Source: JBJENW01 sp051880395 (GTDB taxonomy: Bacteria; Bacillota; Clostridia; Lachnospirales; Lachnospiraceae). Taken from it: a stretch of DNA of 14,640 bases. Within the stretch, counting starts at the first letter, position 1; every line of letters begins with the position of its first letter. Below, in pieces: positions 6,117 through 14,392 of this stretch. A program made the position numbers and the translations under genes. The notes under the pieces were generated by a model. It was not told the origin of the DNA and ran no database searches. It saw nothing but the letters and a program-made list of their open reading frames with translations. The stretch is taken from contig JBJENW010000143.1 of assembly GCA_051880395.1 (NCBI GenBank), positions 1-14,640 of the forward strand. Direction: 5' to 3'.

Positions 6117-6857
6117 ATGAATCAAAAAAACAACAGTATTCAAGTACAACACATTTTCAAGTCTTATCATAAGCAGCCGGTTTTGTCCGATGTTTCCCTG
6201 GAAATCAAAGAGGGTGAAATCTTCGGGCTGTTGGGACCTTCGGGATGCGGAAAATCGACGACCGTAAAAATTATGGTGGGGATTTTGAACGCAGATCAAG
6301 GGGAAACACAAATTTGCGGAAAAAAGATGCCGAATTTTGGAATGATGGGGCAGATTGGGTATATGGCGCAGGCAGCGGCACTCTATCCGACGTTGACCGG
6401 ATATGAAAATTTAAAATTTTTTGGATCGTTATATGGTATGAAAAAAGCGCATCTGCAGCAAAGAATCCAGGAAGTGGCACAGATGGTGGATCTTCAGGTG
6501 CATTTAAAAAAAGAGGTACGGTATTATTCCGGTGGAATGAAACAAAGACTGTCACTTGCAGCTGCATTATTAGCAGAACCCAAGGTGTTGGTTTTAGATG
6601 AGCCTACGGTGGGAATCGATCCGGTATTGCGGCAAAAAATCTGGGATCGTCTGCTGGAATTAAAACAACAGGGAGTCACGATCGTGATCACAACGCACGT
6701 CATGGATGAGGTCGCCAAATGTGACCGCTTTGCGATGATGCGGAAGGGAAAAATTTTAATTTCCGGAACGGCAGACAAGATTTGTCAGGCGGCTAAAAAG
6801 GAGAGTATCGAAGACGCATTTATCTATTTTAGCAGCAATGGAGAGGAGGAGAGATAG
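6117..6857 (+). CDS. ABC transporter ATP-binding protein (ABC-2 exporter type)
   Basis: This 246-residue ATPase powers the exporter whose membrane subunit is encoded directly downstream. All hallmarks are visible: Walker A GPSGCGKST (40-48), Q-loop Gln85 (GYMAQAAALYPTLT), signature YSGGMKQRL (137-145), Walker B VLVLDEPT (157-164), D-loop GID (166-168) and H-loop His194 (ITTHVMDE). It most resembles the ABC-2/DRA-type drug or bacteriocin-resistance ATPases. AAGGAGG sits about 6 bases before ATG 6117. The divergent TetR gene and the palindrome at 6068-6092 point to induction by a substrate or related compound. The stop is directly adjacent to the permease start, so translation is probably coupled. 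The substrate is unknown. Confidence 0.93.
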   Translation: MNQKNNSIQVQHIFKSYHKQPVLSDVSLEIKEGEIFGLLGPSGCGKSTTVKIMVGILNADQGETQICGKKMPNFGMMGQIGYMAQAAALYPTLTGYENLKFFGSLYGMKKAHLQQRIQEVAQMVDLQVHLKKEVRYYSGGMKQRLSLAAALLAEPKVLVLDEPTVGIDPVLRQKIWDRLLELKQQGVTIVITTHVMDEVAKCDRFAMMRKGKILISGTADKICQAAKKESIEDAFIYFSSNGEEER

Positions 6858-7919
6858 ATGAGAACGCTTGCATTGGCAAAACGAATTTTGATGCAGATTT
6901 TACATGACAAACGGACCATGGCATTGATCTTGATCGCGCCGCTTCTGGTATTGGGTGTGATCTATCTGATCTTAGGCGCGGAGGATACGAGCTATACGAT
7001 CGGAGTGATCGATGGGGATTCGGAGTTTATCGAGGAACTGAAAGAAAATGAGGACTATGACATTACAGTAAAAAAAGTGAAAAAAGCAGATGCAAAAGAG
7101 CAGATCAAAACGGATAAAATGGATGGTGCCGTATCGTTTGAAGACGAAACGGTGAAGCTGTATCTTTCCGGGACGGATGCATCGGTTGCCACAAAAGTAC
7201 AGGCGCTGGTAAAAGCGGCAAACGCGTCTGTGCAGCAGGATACTTTAAAAGAAAAAATCGGAAAAATGGTGGAAATAAAAGAAACAGAGTACGAAACAGA
7301 ATATGTGACCGGGCAGGAAGGAGAAAGTTTATTTGATAAATTCGGAACACAGTTGATCGGAATCATCGTCTATTTCTTTGTGTTTTTGATCGCGGGCATT
7401 AATTTTTTGAATGAGCGGACATCCGGTACGATGGAAAAATTATTATCGACACCGATTCGAAAATATGAGATTGTATTTGGGTATGTGTTGGGATTTGGTG
7501 TGCTGGCATTTGTGCAGGCCGTGTGTATCACGCTGTTTGTTGTGTATGTGTTGAATCTTACGGTAAACGGTTCCATCTGGTATGTCCTCCTGATCAGTCT
7601 GTTAACAGCGATCAATGCACTGAGTTTAGGCATTCTGCTTTCGACGATTGCGCACAGCGAGTTTGAGATGATGCAGTTTATTCCGGTCATTATTTTTCCA
7701 CAGATATTTTTGTGCGGATTGTTTCGTGTAAGCGGTATTTGGAAAAAAGCAGGGTATTTTGTTCCGCTGCATTATTCTTCCCATGCGTTGACGGAAGTGA
7801 TGATCAAGGGAAACGGGTTTGCACAGATCCAGTGGGATGTAGCGTTATTGTTTCTGCTGTCTGTTTTATTTATCGCTCTCAATGTATGGATTTTAAAAAA
7901 GAATGCGGGACGCGCATAA
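6858..7919 (+). CDS. ABC-2 type transporter permease
   Basis: A 353-residue membrane subunit of the exporter. The order is one N-terminal span (about 21-39), a large extracytoplasmic domain (about 41-160, rich in Lys/Glu/Asp), then five spans (about 163-184, 206-232, 240-263, 272-292, 328-346). This is the standard ABC-2 (DrrB/YhaP-like) topology. The coupling motif NERTSGTMEKLLSTP (184-198) after the second span is characteristic. ATG 6858 follows the ATPase stop codon with no gap, and GGAGGAGAG within the ATPase end serves as ribosome binding site. With one six-span permease, the working exporter is likely a homodimer with two ATPases. Drug or antimicrobial peptide export is plausible from the TetR context but is inference. 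Confidence 0.9.
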   Translation: MRTLALAKRILMQILHDKRTMALILIAPLLVLGVIYLILGAEDTSYTIGVIDGDSEFIEELKENEDYDITVKKVKKADAKEQIKTDKMDGAVSFEDETVKLYLSGTDASVATKVQALVKAANASVQQDTLKEKIGKMVEIKETEYETEYVTGQEGESLFDKFGTQLIGIIVYFFVFLIAGINFLNERTSGTMEKLLSTPIRKYEIVFGYVLGFGVLAFVQAVCITLFVVYVLNLTVNGSIWYVLLISLLTAINALSLGILLSTIAHSEFEMMQFIPVIIFPQIFLCGLFRVSGIWKKAGYFVPLHYSSHALTEVMIKGNGFAQIQWDVALLFLLSVLFIALNVWILKKNAGRA

Positions 7920-7942
7920 AAAACGGTTACAGTTCCCATCAT

Positions 7943-7967
7943 ACTTACGCTTTATATGAGCGTAAGT
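7943..7967. repeat. Small hairpin at the left end of the repeat element
   Basis: ACTTACGCT (7943-7951) and AGCGTAAGT (7959-7967) pair perfectly over 9 bp with a 7-base loop. It looks like the end motif of one unit abutting the start of the next. It lies 24 bases after the exporter stop codon and could stabilise that transcript, but no T run follows. Confidence 0.55.
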
Positions 7968-8036
7968 GTGCGACCACCACTTTATTGTTCACCCGAAACT
8001 GTATCGGCTCCACCACTCTTTGGGGGTGGCTTGGGG

Positions 8037-8287
8037 AAACAGATCTCAGCCTGTGGGGATGCCTATACGGACGTTTCCGCCCCCGGCAGGGCAGTTCCTC
8101 GCAAAAAACACGGCTCCTGTTCCGGTGAGCTATGTTCTAAGAGTGCCTAACACTCTCAGGAGAGCCTTCGAGCGTAAGGCACTCTAAGAACAGGATCTCA
8201 CCTACACCCGCCGAATCGTTTTTTGCGAGGAACTGCCCTGCCAGGGGCGGAAACTGTGTATCGGGGATGGTAGGCTGAGATCTGTTT
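8037..8287. repeat. Palindrome B (about 250 bp)
   Basis: AACAGATCTCAGCCT at the left pairs with AGGCTGAGATCTGTT at the right. Further in, GTTTCCGCCCC...GGCAGGGCAGTTCCTCGCAA pairs with its complement near 8221-8254. Near the centre TGTTCTAAGAGTGCCT (8133-8148) pairs with AGGCACTCTAAGAACA (8177-8192). All pairs share an axis at about 8162. The unit flanks are CGGACGTTTC (8068-8077) and GAAACTGTGTATCGG (8250-8264). The centre contains GAGCGTAAGGCACTCTAAGA, the same end sequence as copy A at 4171, so the interior appears to include a nested element end. Confidence 0.8.
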
Positions 8288-8421
8288 TTGGTTGAAAAAT
8301 TGTTGCAATCGGAACGTTTTTTTGATTAACCATAAATTTTTAGAATCCGTAAACTTACAAACGTCTGTAAAATTTAATTCCTTGTATAAATGACAACCAT
8401 ACATTTGTTTTTAGATTTTTC

Positions 8422-8893
8422 AAAACGTATCGGCTTCACCATTCTCTTCCCCAGCGAAAAATATCTCAACCAACCGTTTACGATACACAGTTTCAGGGAT
8501 TCGGCCAGGCACAGACCACGGGGAGGCAGCTTCCAGAGCGGCTTTGACAAAAAGGATAGTAAGTTCCGGCGGGCAGATTTGCGATGCCTTTACTGTTTTG
8601 CCGATTGGCGGACCGGCTGTGCAAAGATGTACGCCAGAGAAAGAATCCGCATTTGAATCTTACTCTGGCGTACATCTTTGTGCAGACTGTCTGACCTTCG
8701 GAAAACAGCAAAAATAAAGCATCGCAAATCTGCACGTCGTGAACTTGACTTCCTTTCTGTCTAGCCACTCTGGAAGCTGCCGCCCCGTGGTCTGTGCCTG
8801 GCCGAATCCCTGAAACGTCCGCATAGGACTCCTTGCGTTGAGATATTTTTCGCGCCATCCCCTTTTCAAAGAGTGGTGGTGCCGATACCGTTT
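8422..8893. repeat. Palindrome C (about 470 bp)
   Basis: Symmetric about base 8652. TTTCAGGGATTCGGCCAGGC at 8491 is matched in inverted order up to 8815, and ACGCCAGAG (8631-8639) pairs with CTCTGGCGT (8663-8671) at the centre. The outer arms (ACGTATCGGCTTCACCA from 8425 versus its relative near 8875-8890) are more diverged. Each inner arm is about 150 bp at roughly 80 percent identity by eye. In minus orientation the flanks again read CGGACGTTTC, interior, GAAACTGTGTATCG. Confidence 0.8.
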
Positions 8894-8963
8894 CGGGTGA
8901 CCAATAAAGTGGTGGTCGCACACTTACGCTCATATAAAGTGTAAACATAGGTGAATGGTAACA

Positions 8964-8996
8964 AAAAACGGGGGCTTTTTGGCCCCCGGAAAAACA
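8964..8996 (-). terminator. Intrinsic terminator of the cellulase gene
   Basis: CGGGGGC (8971-8977) and GCCCCCG (8984-8990) form a GC-only stem with a 6-base loop. On the minus strand it is followed by TTTTTTG, the classic intrinsic form, 16 bases after the stop codon at 9006-9008. Confidence 0.9.
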
Positions 8997-9005
8997 GATT
9001 GGTTT

Positions 9006-12000
9006 TTATTTTTTTACTTTTGATTTTACGGTATTTGAGTAATCTCCATAGTAGGTTGTACCGCCTTTTTTCTTTATTGCCCGTACTTTAAACCTGTAAG
9101 TGGCGTTCTTCTTGCAATTCTTGAGTGTATAGCTGTTCTTTGTGACCGTTTTTGGTTTCGTATATGCCTTTTTCTTCGGATCATAATAGCTGATCTGATA
9201 CTGGCTGATGCCGCTTTGTTTTTTCCAAGTCACTTTAATCTGGCCTTTGGCGGGCTGTTTGGCGCTTACTCCGGTCACCTTGGCAGGATTGACTTTTACC
9301 GTGATCTTTGCCGTTTTTCCGTTTGCGGATTTCACGGAAATGGTCGCTTTTCCAGGAGAAACGGCCCGGATCACACCTTTTTGGCTTACGGTTGCAACGG
9401 TTTTTTCCGAAGTCTTGTACGTTAAGTTTCGATTGGATGCATTGGAAGGGTTGATGGTTATTTTCCATGCAAAAGTTTTCTTTACAACAAGAGAAATACT
9501 TGTCCGGTTCGGTTTTAAGGATGTAACCGGGGTTGTGGAGTCGGACGGTTTCGACGGCTCCTCGGCGGTTACTTTCACCTGACAAACATCCTGTTTTTCT
9601 CCATCCTGTGTCGTGACACGAATCGTTGCTTCTCCTTCGGAAAGTCCGAAAACCAAACCGGTATCACTGACAAATGCAATATCATCCCGGCTGCTTGACC
9701 ACAGGAGTGTCTGATCGGTCGCATTGACCGGCTGAATTTTATAGGTCAGCTGTTCACTGGACCCGATTTTTAACTGCAGATTTTTTTGCTTCAGTGTAAT
9801 GCTCTGTACCGGAATGCCGCTTGGTTTTTGGCTTGGCTGTGAAGTCTGCGGCGTGCTTGGAGTCGTCGGTCTGCTTGTGTCAGACGGTTTCGCCGGTTCA
9901 CTTCCATAAGATGGCTGCGCCGGTTGGCTCGTGTCAGACGGCTTACTTGTGTCGGACGGTCTGCTCGTATCAGACGGTTGGCTCGTATCAGACGGTCTGC
10001 TCGTATCAGACGGTTTGCTTGCGTCAGACGGTTTGCCTGCGTCAGACGGTTTGCTTGCGTCAGACGGTTGGCTCGTATCAGACGGTTGGCTCGTATCAGA
10101 CGGTTGGCTTATGTCAGATGGTTGGCTTGTATCAGACGGCTTGCCTGTGTCAGACGGTTTGCTTGTGTCAGATGGTTTGCTTGCATCAGACGGTTTTTCG
10201 CTTGGAGCGGAAGCGTCTGCAGGAGCAACATACAAGCCGTAGACGGTGACTTCTTCGTCTAACGCCTGCACACGGACATCATTGATGTCTGCTTCTGTCA
10301 TACCGCTCACAGTCTTTATGACATCTTTATAATCATAAAATGCGATGTTCTCTGACGAATCAGAGGCAGCCGGGATGCCGTCGAGATAGTTCCAGTCTTT
10401 ATCAATGAAGATCAACTGTGGCGCCTGTTTCCCTTCGTAGAGAACGGCAAAACGGGAATCCTCTTTCACATAGTTTATGCCGGTTTTTCCGCAGTTGGCT
10501 TCTTTATAGCTGGCAAGTGTCTGTCCGTTCGGAAATCTGCACAGTTTGATCCAGTCATTCGGAACCGTCACTTTTTCCCAAAACGGATTTTCGACCGCTT
10601 CATGCGGTACGGCAAAGATTCCGTATATCGTCGTCTCTGCACCTTGTGCCTGTGCAGTCAGGTTTGCGATGTCGGACAGATCGTGTCCCTCCAGAACTTC
10701 TGCGATATCTGCATAGTCAAAGTATGCGATATTCTCGGTGGAATCTTTTGCCGCACATATGCCGGTAAGCCAGTTCCATTTCTTGTCAACGCAGACCAGT
10801 TTCGGAAGGGTGTTTCCTTCGTACACGACAGCGAGCCGGTAGCCTTTTTTGAGGTAATTGAGGTTTCCGGTCAGTGTGCTGCCGTCGTAGCCTTTGATTT
10901 TTTCTCCGGTATCAAATTTCTTTACCGTGATCCAGTTGGATGGGATTTCGAACGTATCCCAGAACGGATCGGAGCTTGTGTTTGGAACGGAGAGTGGGAA
11001 CTCGGCATCTTTGATACCGATGATTTCCATCATTTTTTTAATCACATCGATACTGTTCGAATACAGCTTGTTGTCGGTGCGGTTGATGAAACCGAATGTT
11101 TCGCCGGTCAGCTGCGCGCCTTCTTCCTGAACGACATTGTTATCCCACAGGAAACATGGGAAGCCATAGTTTTTGGCTTGTGTCAGGTAATCCTCTGCCC
11201 ATTTGACACGTTCGCTCTGATTCGAGAAATCGGCAGCTCCGAATTCACCGATGATGATCGGAACGTTTTTCTCTTTTGCAATCTGATTCAGCCCGTCCAT
11301 GGTTTCTTTCAGGCTTGTCATGAGATCTTTTCCCCATTGATCTTTCTGACCTGGTTCATAAATATGTTGTTTTTCACTGGCATCCATCGCAAACGGATAT
11401 GGGGAATAGGCATGTACGGAAAGTGCGATATTTCCGGCATTCTCTGGTATGCTCAGCGGTTTGAGTGCGGCAGTGCTGCTGGTGGCATCGTAGGTCGGGA
11501 TCATCAGAAGACGCTCTTTGTTAGCAGCGCTGTCCGAGGAACGGATGACATCCACAAATGTCTGGTTTAAGGTGTTGATGTAGTTTAAGGAGTATTCATT
11601 TCCATCTCCCCATTCCGCAACATCCGGATTTCCGGTCTGGCGCGGTTCGTTCATGGCCTCGAAGATCAAATGCTGGTCGTAATCTTTGAAACGTTCTGCG
11701 ATCTGGGTCCAGATATTTTGCATTTTCTGATTTGCGGTTTTTAATGTTTCATCGGACCATATCTTTTCATTGACCCAATCCTCGTGATGAAGATTTAAGA
11801 TGATGAACAGATCTTTCTCATAGGCCCAGTCTACAACCTGTTGTACGTAGTCCAGCCAGTCTTCATCGATGACATACTGGTTTTTCGTTTTGTCATATTC
11901 TAAGTGCTGATACCAGGTGACTGGAATACGGATTCCGTTAAATCCGGTCTTTTTTACGCGGTCAATGAGTGCCTCAGTCGGCTCCGGATTGCCCCATGCA

Positions 12001-14306
12001 GTTGCGGTATCCTTTGGAGTCGGATCGGTCGTCTCGGTAGTGGAATCTAATGTATTTCCCATGTTCCAGCCGATTTTGATCTGTTTTACGAGTGTTTGCG
12101 CATCCTCTCCGTTCAGGGAGCCGTGTGCAGGTGTTTGAGGTTCGTCACCCGTGGAAGGATTCTGAGGTTCCTCGCCTGTGGAAGGGTTCTGAGGTTCGTC
12201 ACCCGTGGAAGGATGCTGAGGTTCGTCACCTGTGGAAGGATTCTGAGGTTCCTCATCCCTGGAAGGTTCATCACCGAGATCCGAGCCCAGTGGTACAGCA
12301 TAAAGTCCGTAAACTGTCACTTTTTTGTCCCGCGCCTGTATGCCGATATCATTAATGTCTGCTTCTGTTTTATCCTTTATGGGTTTGAGCAGATCTTCAT
12401 AATCAAAGTATGCAATATTCCCCACAGATTCTGATGATGGCGGGACTGCGTCCAAAAATTGCCAGTCTTTATCCATAAAAACAAGCTGTGGAGCTACATC
12501 GCCTTCATAGAGAACGGCAAAACGATAGTCTTTTGTTATATAGGAAAAGCCCTTTTTGCCGCAGCTTGCAGTACCATAACTTGCAAGCGCCTGCCCATTT
12601 GGAAATCTGCACAGTTTGATCCAATTACTTGGAACGGAAACTTTATTCCAAAATGGATTTTCTTCCTGTTCATGCGGGATGGCAAAGAGTCCATAGATCG
12701 TTACTGTGGCCCCCTGTGCCTGTGCAGTCAGGTTTGCAATGTCAGACAGATCGTGTCCGTCTAAAACCTCTGCGATGTCAACATAATCATAGTAAGCAAG
12801 ATTTACGGTGGAATCGGCGGATGGGCGTACGCCGAGCCAGTTCCACGCCGCTGCTTTATGTTCGACACAGACTAGGTTCGGGGCAGTGTCACCTTTGTAA
12901 GCAACGGCGAGGCGGTACCCCTTTTTTATGTATTCCAGGTTTGCAGTCAGCTCCACACCGCCATAGCTTTCGATTTTTTCACCATAGTCCAATTTCTTTA
13001 ACGTTTTCCAGTCGGAGCCGGCCTGGAAGGTATCCCAAAACGGATCGGTATCCGGCACATCAAAATTTCCATCGGTGACACCGACTACTTCCATCATTTT
13101 TTGTACAACTTTTTCATTATTTGCATACAGCATATTATTGCTGCGGTTGATAATACCGTATTTTTCACTGGAAGGTTCATCCCCTTCATAGTGAACGGCA
13201 TTGTTGTCCCAGACGAAGCAACGAAAACCATAGGTTGTTGCTTGTGTCAGATAATCCTCTGCCCACTTTACACGTTCCTCCTGATTGCCAAAATCCGAAG
13301 CACCGAATTCGCCGATGATGATCGGAAGCTGTTTCTCTTCTGAGATCGTATGCAGATCGTCCATGGCATTTTTTAAATCCGCTTTGATGTGATTTCCCCA
13401 TTCATCTGTTGCATTCTCATCGTATACATGGTCCTCATCCGTCTTCATGGCGAAAGAATACGGCGTATATGCGTGCACAGATAAAGCGATATTTCCAGCA
13501 TTCTCCGGAATCGTCAGTGCGCGAAGGGAGGTAATGCTGTTTGAGGCGTGATAGGACGGGAGCATCAAAAGACGTTCGTCGTTCTTTTCGCTTGTGCCTC
13601 TGACAACCTGGACAAAGTCTTGATTTAAGGTATTGATATAGTCCCAGGAATACTGATTTCCATCGCCCCATTCAGAAACTTCCGCATTTCCGGTCTGACG
13701 CGGTTCGTTCATTCCTTCAAAGATCAGATGCTGGTCATAATCCTGAAAACGCTCTGCAATCTGCGCCCAGATATCCTGCAGTTTCTTGCGGGCCGTCTTT
13801 AAGGTATCATCGGTCCATATTTTTTCATTGACCCATTCCTCATGGTGAAGATTTAAGATGATAAACAGATCTTTGTCATATGCCCAGTCCACGACTTTCT
13901 GTACATAGTCCATCCAGTCTTTGTCGATGACATACTGATTATTTGCCTGATCATAGGTTAAATGCTGATACCAGGTTACCGGAATCCGGATTGCATTGAA
14001 TCCGGTTGCTTTTACACGATCGATCAACGCCTCGGTCGGCTCCGGATTTCCCCACGCAGTTGCAGTCTCCTGCGGGGTTGGATCCTCTTTACTTGAAATA
14101 GAATCCAGTGCATTACCCAGATTCCAGCCGATTTTGATCTGTTTTGTGATCGCCCATGCGTCTAATCCGCTAAGTTCTTGATTTTGCGTTTTGTCCTGCG
14201 CATAAGCAAAAGACAGATTTGACCCTGCATTTGTAAAAAACAAAACAAATGCAACAAAAAAAGCCAGAACTCTTTTTGAAAAACAGGCTTGTTTTTTCTT
14301 TTTCAT
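9006..14306 (-). CDS. Secreted modular cellulase with two GH5 domains
   Basis: A 1766-residue exported endo-beta-glucanase-type enzyme. Order: signal peptide 1-36 (cleavage after AYA); GH5-A about 44-412 with acid/base Glu201 (MNEPR) and nucleophile Glu333 (GEFG); two related accessory modules at about 421-540 and 548-673 (each opening PFW...W and ending TVYGLxAxP); linker of EPQNPSTGD repeats (about 680-722); GH5-B about 730-1105 with Glu887 and Glu1021; two more accessory modules (about 1114-1232, 1239-1359); a 15-unit hexapeptide linker; two Big_2 domains (about 1499-1580, 1596-1672); an FN3-like end (1674-1766). GWNLGN, WGNPEPT, RIPVTWYQH and NLHHE suit subfamily GH5_4, which cleaves beta-1,4/1,3-1,4-glucans and xyloglucan. 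I chose ATG 14306 because AAGGAGG (14313-14319) lies 6 bases upstream; the ATG at 14312 and GTG at 14348 fit badly. No LPXTG, SLH or dockerin is seen; how it stays at the cell is unknown. The accessory modules are probably carbohydrate-binding, but I cannot name their family. Confidence 0.9.
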   Translation of the reverse strand: MKKKKQACFSKRVLAFFVAFVLFFTNAGSNLSFAYAQDKTQNQELSGLDAWAITKQIKIGWNLGNALDSISSKEDPTPQETATAWGNPEPTEALIDRVKATGFNAIRIPVTWYQHLTYDQANNQYVIDKDWMDYVQKVVDWAYDKDLFIILNLHHEEWVNEKIWTDDTLKTARKKLQDIWAQIAERFQDYDQHLIFEGMNEPRQTGNAEVSEWGDGNQYSWDYINTLNQDFVQVVRGTSEKNDERLLMLPSYHASNSITSLRALTIPENAGNIALSVHAYTPYSFAMKTDEDHVYDENATDEWGNHIKADLKNAMDDLHTISEEKQLPIIIGEFGASDFGNQEERVKWAEDYLTQATTYGFRCFVWDNNAVHYEGDEPSSEKYGIINRSNNMLYANNEKVVQKMMEVVGVTDGNFDVPDTDPFWDTFQAGSDWKTLKKLDYGEKIESYGGVELTANLEYIKKGYRLAVAYKGDTAPNLVCVEHKAAAWNWLGVRPSADSTVNLAYYDYVDIAEVLDGHDLSDIANLTAQAQGATVTIYGLFAIPHEQEENPFWNKVSVPSNWIKLCRFPNGQALASYGTASCGKKGFSYITKDYRFAVLYEGDVAPQLVFMDKDWQFLDAVPPSSESVGNIAYFDYEDLLKPIKDKTEADINDIGIQARDKKVTVYGLYAVPLGSDLGDEPSRDEEPQNPSTGDEPQHPSTGDEPQNPSTGEEPQNPSTGDEPQTPAHGSLNGEDAQTLVKQIKIGWNMGNTLDSTTETTDPTPKDTATAWGNPEPTEALIDRVKKTGFNGIRIPVTWYQHLEYDKTKNQYVIDEDWLDYVQQVVDWAYEKDLFIILNLHHEDWVNEKIWSDETLKTANQKMQNIWTQIAERFKDYDQHLIFEAMNEPRQTGNPDVAEWGDGNEYSLNYINTLNQTFVDVIRSSDSAANKERLLMIPTYDATSSTAALKPLSIPENAGNIALSVHAYSPYPFAMDASEKQHIYEPGQKDQWGKDLMTSLKETMDGLNQIAKEKNVPIIIGEFGAADFSNQSERVKWAEDYLTQAKNYGFPCFLWDNNVVQEEGAQLTGETFGFINRTDNKLYSNSIDVIKKMMEIIGIKDAEFPLSVPNTSSDPFWDTFEIPSNWITVKKFDTGEKIKGYDGSTLTGNLNYLKKGYRLAVVYEGNTLPKLVCVDKKWNWLTGICAAKDSTENIAYFDYADIAEVLEGHDLSDIANLTAQAQGAETTIYGIFAVPHEAVENPFWEKVTVPNDWIKLCRFPNGQTLASYKEANCGKTGINYVKEDSRFAVLYEGKQAPQLIFIDKDWNYLDGIPAASDSSENIAFYDYKDVIKTVSGMTEADINDVRVQALDEEVTVYGLYVAPADASAPSEKPSDASKPSDTSKPSDTGKPSDTSQPSDISQPSDTSQPSDTSQPSDASKPSDAGKPSDASKPSDTSRPSDTSQPSDTSRPSDTSKPSDTSQPAQPSYGSEPAKPSDTSRPTTPSTPQTSQPSQKPSGIPVQSITLKQKNLQLKIGSSEQLTYKIQPVNATDQTLLWSSSRDDIAFVSDTGLVFGLSEGEATIRVTTQDGEKQDVCQVKVTAEEPSKPSDSTTPVTSLKPNRTSISLVVKKTFAWKITINPSNASNRNLTYKTSEKTVATVSQKGVIRAVSPGKATISVKSANGKTAKITVKVNPAKVTGVSAKQPAKGQIKVTWKKQSGISQYQISYYDPKKKAYTKPKTVTKNSYTLKNCKKNATYRFKVRAIKKKGGTTYYGDYSNTVKSKVKK
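9924..10195 (-). repeat. 18-bp tandem repeat, Pro-Ser-Asp linker
   Basis: About 15 in-frame 18-bp units encode the hexapeptide (K/Q/R)PSD(T/A/I)(S/G). The units vary mostly at two codons. This is a flexible, acidic Ser/Pro linker between the second cellulase cassette and the Big_2/FN3 tail. Such arrays change copy number easily. Confidence 0.9.
12137..12268 (-). repeat. 27-bp tandem repeat, Glu-Pro-Gln linker
   Basis: Four full 27-bp units (from 12137, 12164, 12191, 12218) and one partial unit encode EPQ(N/H)PSTG(D/E). The array links the two GH5 cassettes. Confidence 0.9.
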
Positions 14307-14332
14307 ATTCATCCTCCTTAAAAAAGTTGTAC

Positions 14333-14363
14333 TCCCGAAATCAAGCACAATAAGACTTCGGGA
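14333..14363 (-). promoter_or_regulatory. Small hairpin in the cellulase mRNA leader
   Basis: TCCCGAA (14333-14339) and TTCGGGA (14357-14363) form a perfect 7-bp stem with a 17-base loop, about 14 bases upstream of the ribosome binding site. It may protect the 5' end of the long mRNA or modulate translation; nothing more can be said. Confidence 0.4.
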
Positions 14364-14392
14364 TTACATGAAGTCGCTAATTTCTACTTTAT

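Larger units (their letters stand above)
7943..8945. mobile_element. MITE-like composite of nested palindromic repeats
   Basis: No credible gene lies in this 1-kb stretch. The ends carry a 12-bp terminal inverted repeat: TATGAGCGTAAG at 7955-7966 and its complement CTTACGCTCATA at 8923-8934. Inside these, about 75 bp (7950-8022 versus 8871-8943) are near-identical inverted copies, sharing for example GTGTGCGACCACCACTTTAT. Between them lie two large palindromes, 8037-8287 (copy B) and 8422-8893 (copy C), separated by an AT-rich unique spacer at 8288-8421 in which I see nothing. Related copies occur at 4168-4283 and from about 14470. This is the layout of a non-autonomous element with terminal inverted repeats, or of two units inserted head to head. 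No transposase is present and I could not confirm target-site duplications. Confidence 0.65.

Noticed and set aside
7712..8128. Plus-strand open frame of 138 residues overlapping the permease end
   Set aside because: Its first half is the shifted frame of the permease gene and the rest is repeat sequence; no start signal.
8288..8421. A hidden gene or RNA between palindromes B and C
   Set aside because: The AT-rich spacer has no open frame with a start signal, no clear promoter and no strong structure.
8493..8948. Minus-strand open frame of 151 residues in the repeat region
   Set aside because: It lies wholly within palindrome C, has no ribosome binding site and Cys/Arg/Pro/Ser-rich composition; its similarity to the open frame at 14435-14638 comes from the shared repeat DNA.
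9924..10195. A CRISPR-like array
   Set aside because: The repeats are 18 bp, directly adjacent, in frame with a coding sequence and encode a protein linker; there are no spacers or cas genes.
10602..11570. Plus-strand open frame of 322 residues antisense to the cellulase
   Set aside because: It is the opposite strand of a well-supported GH5 domain, with no ribosome binding site, no domain and composition typical of an antisense shadow.
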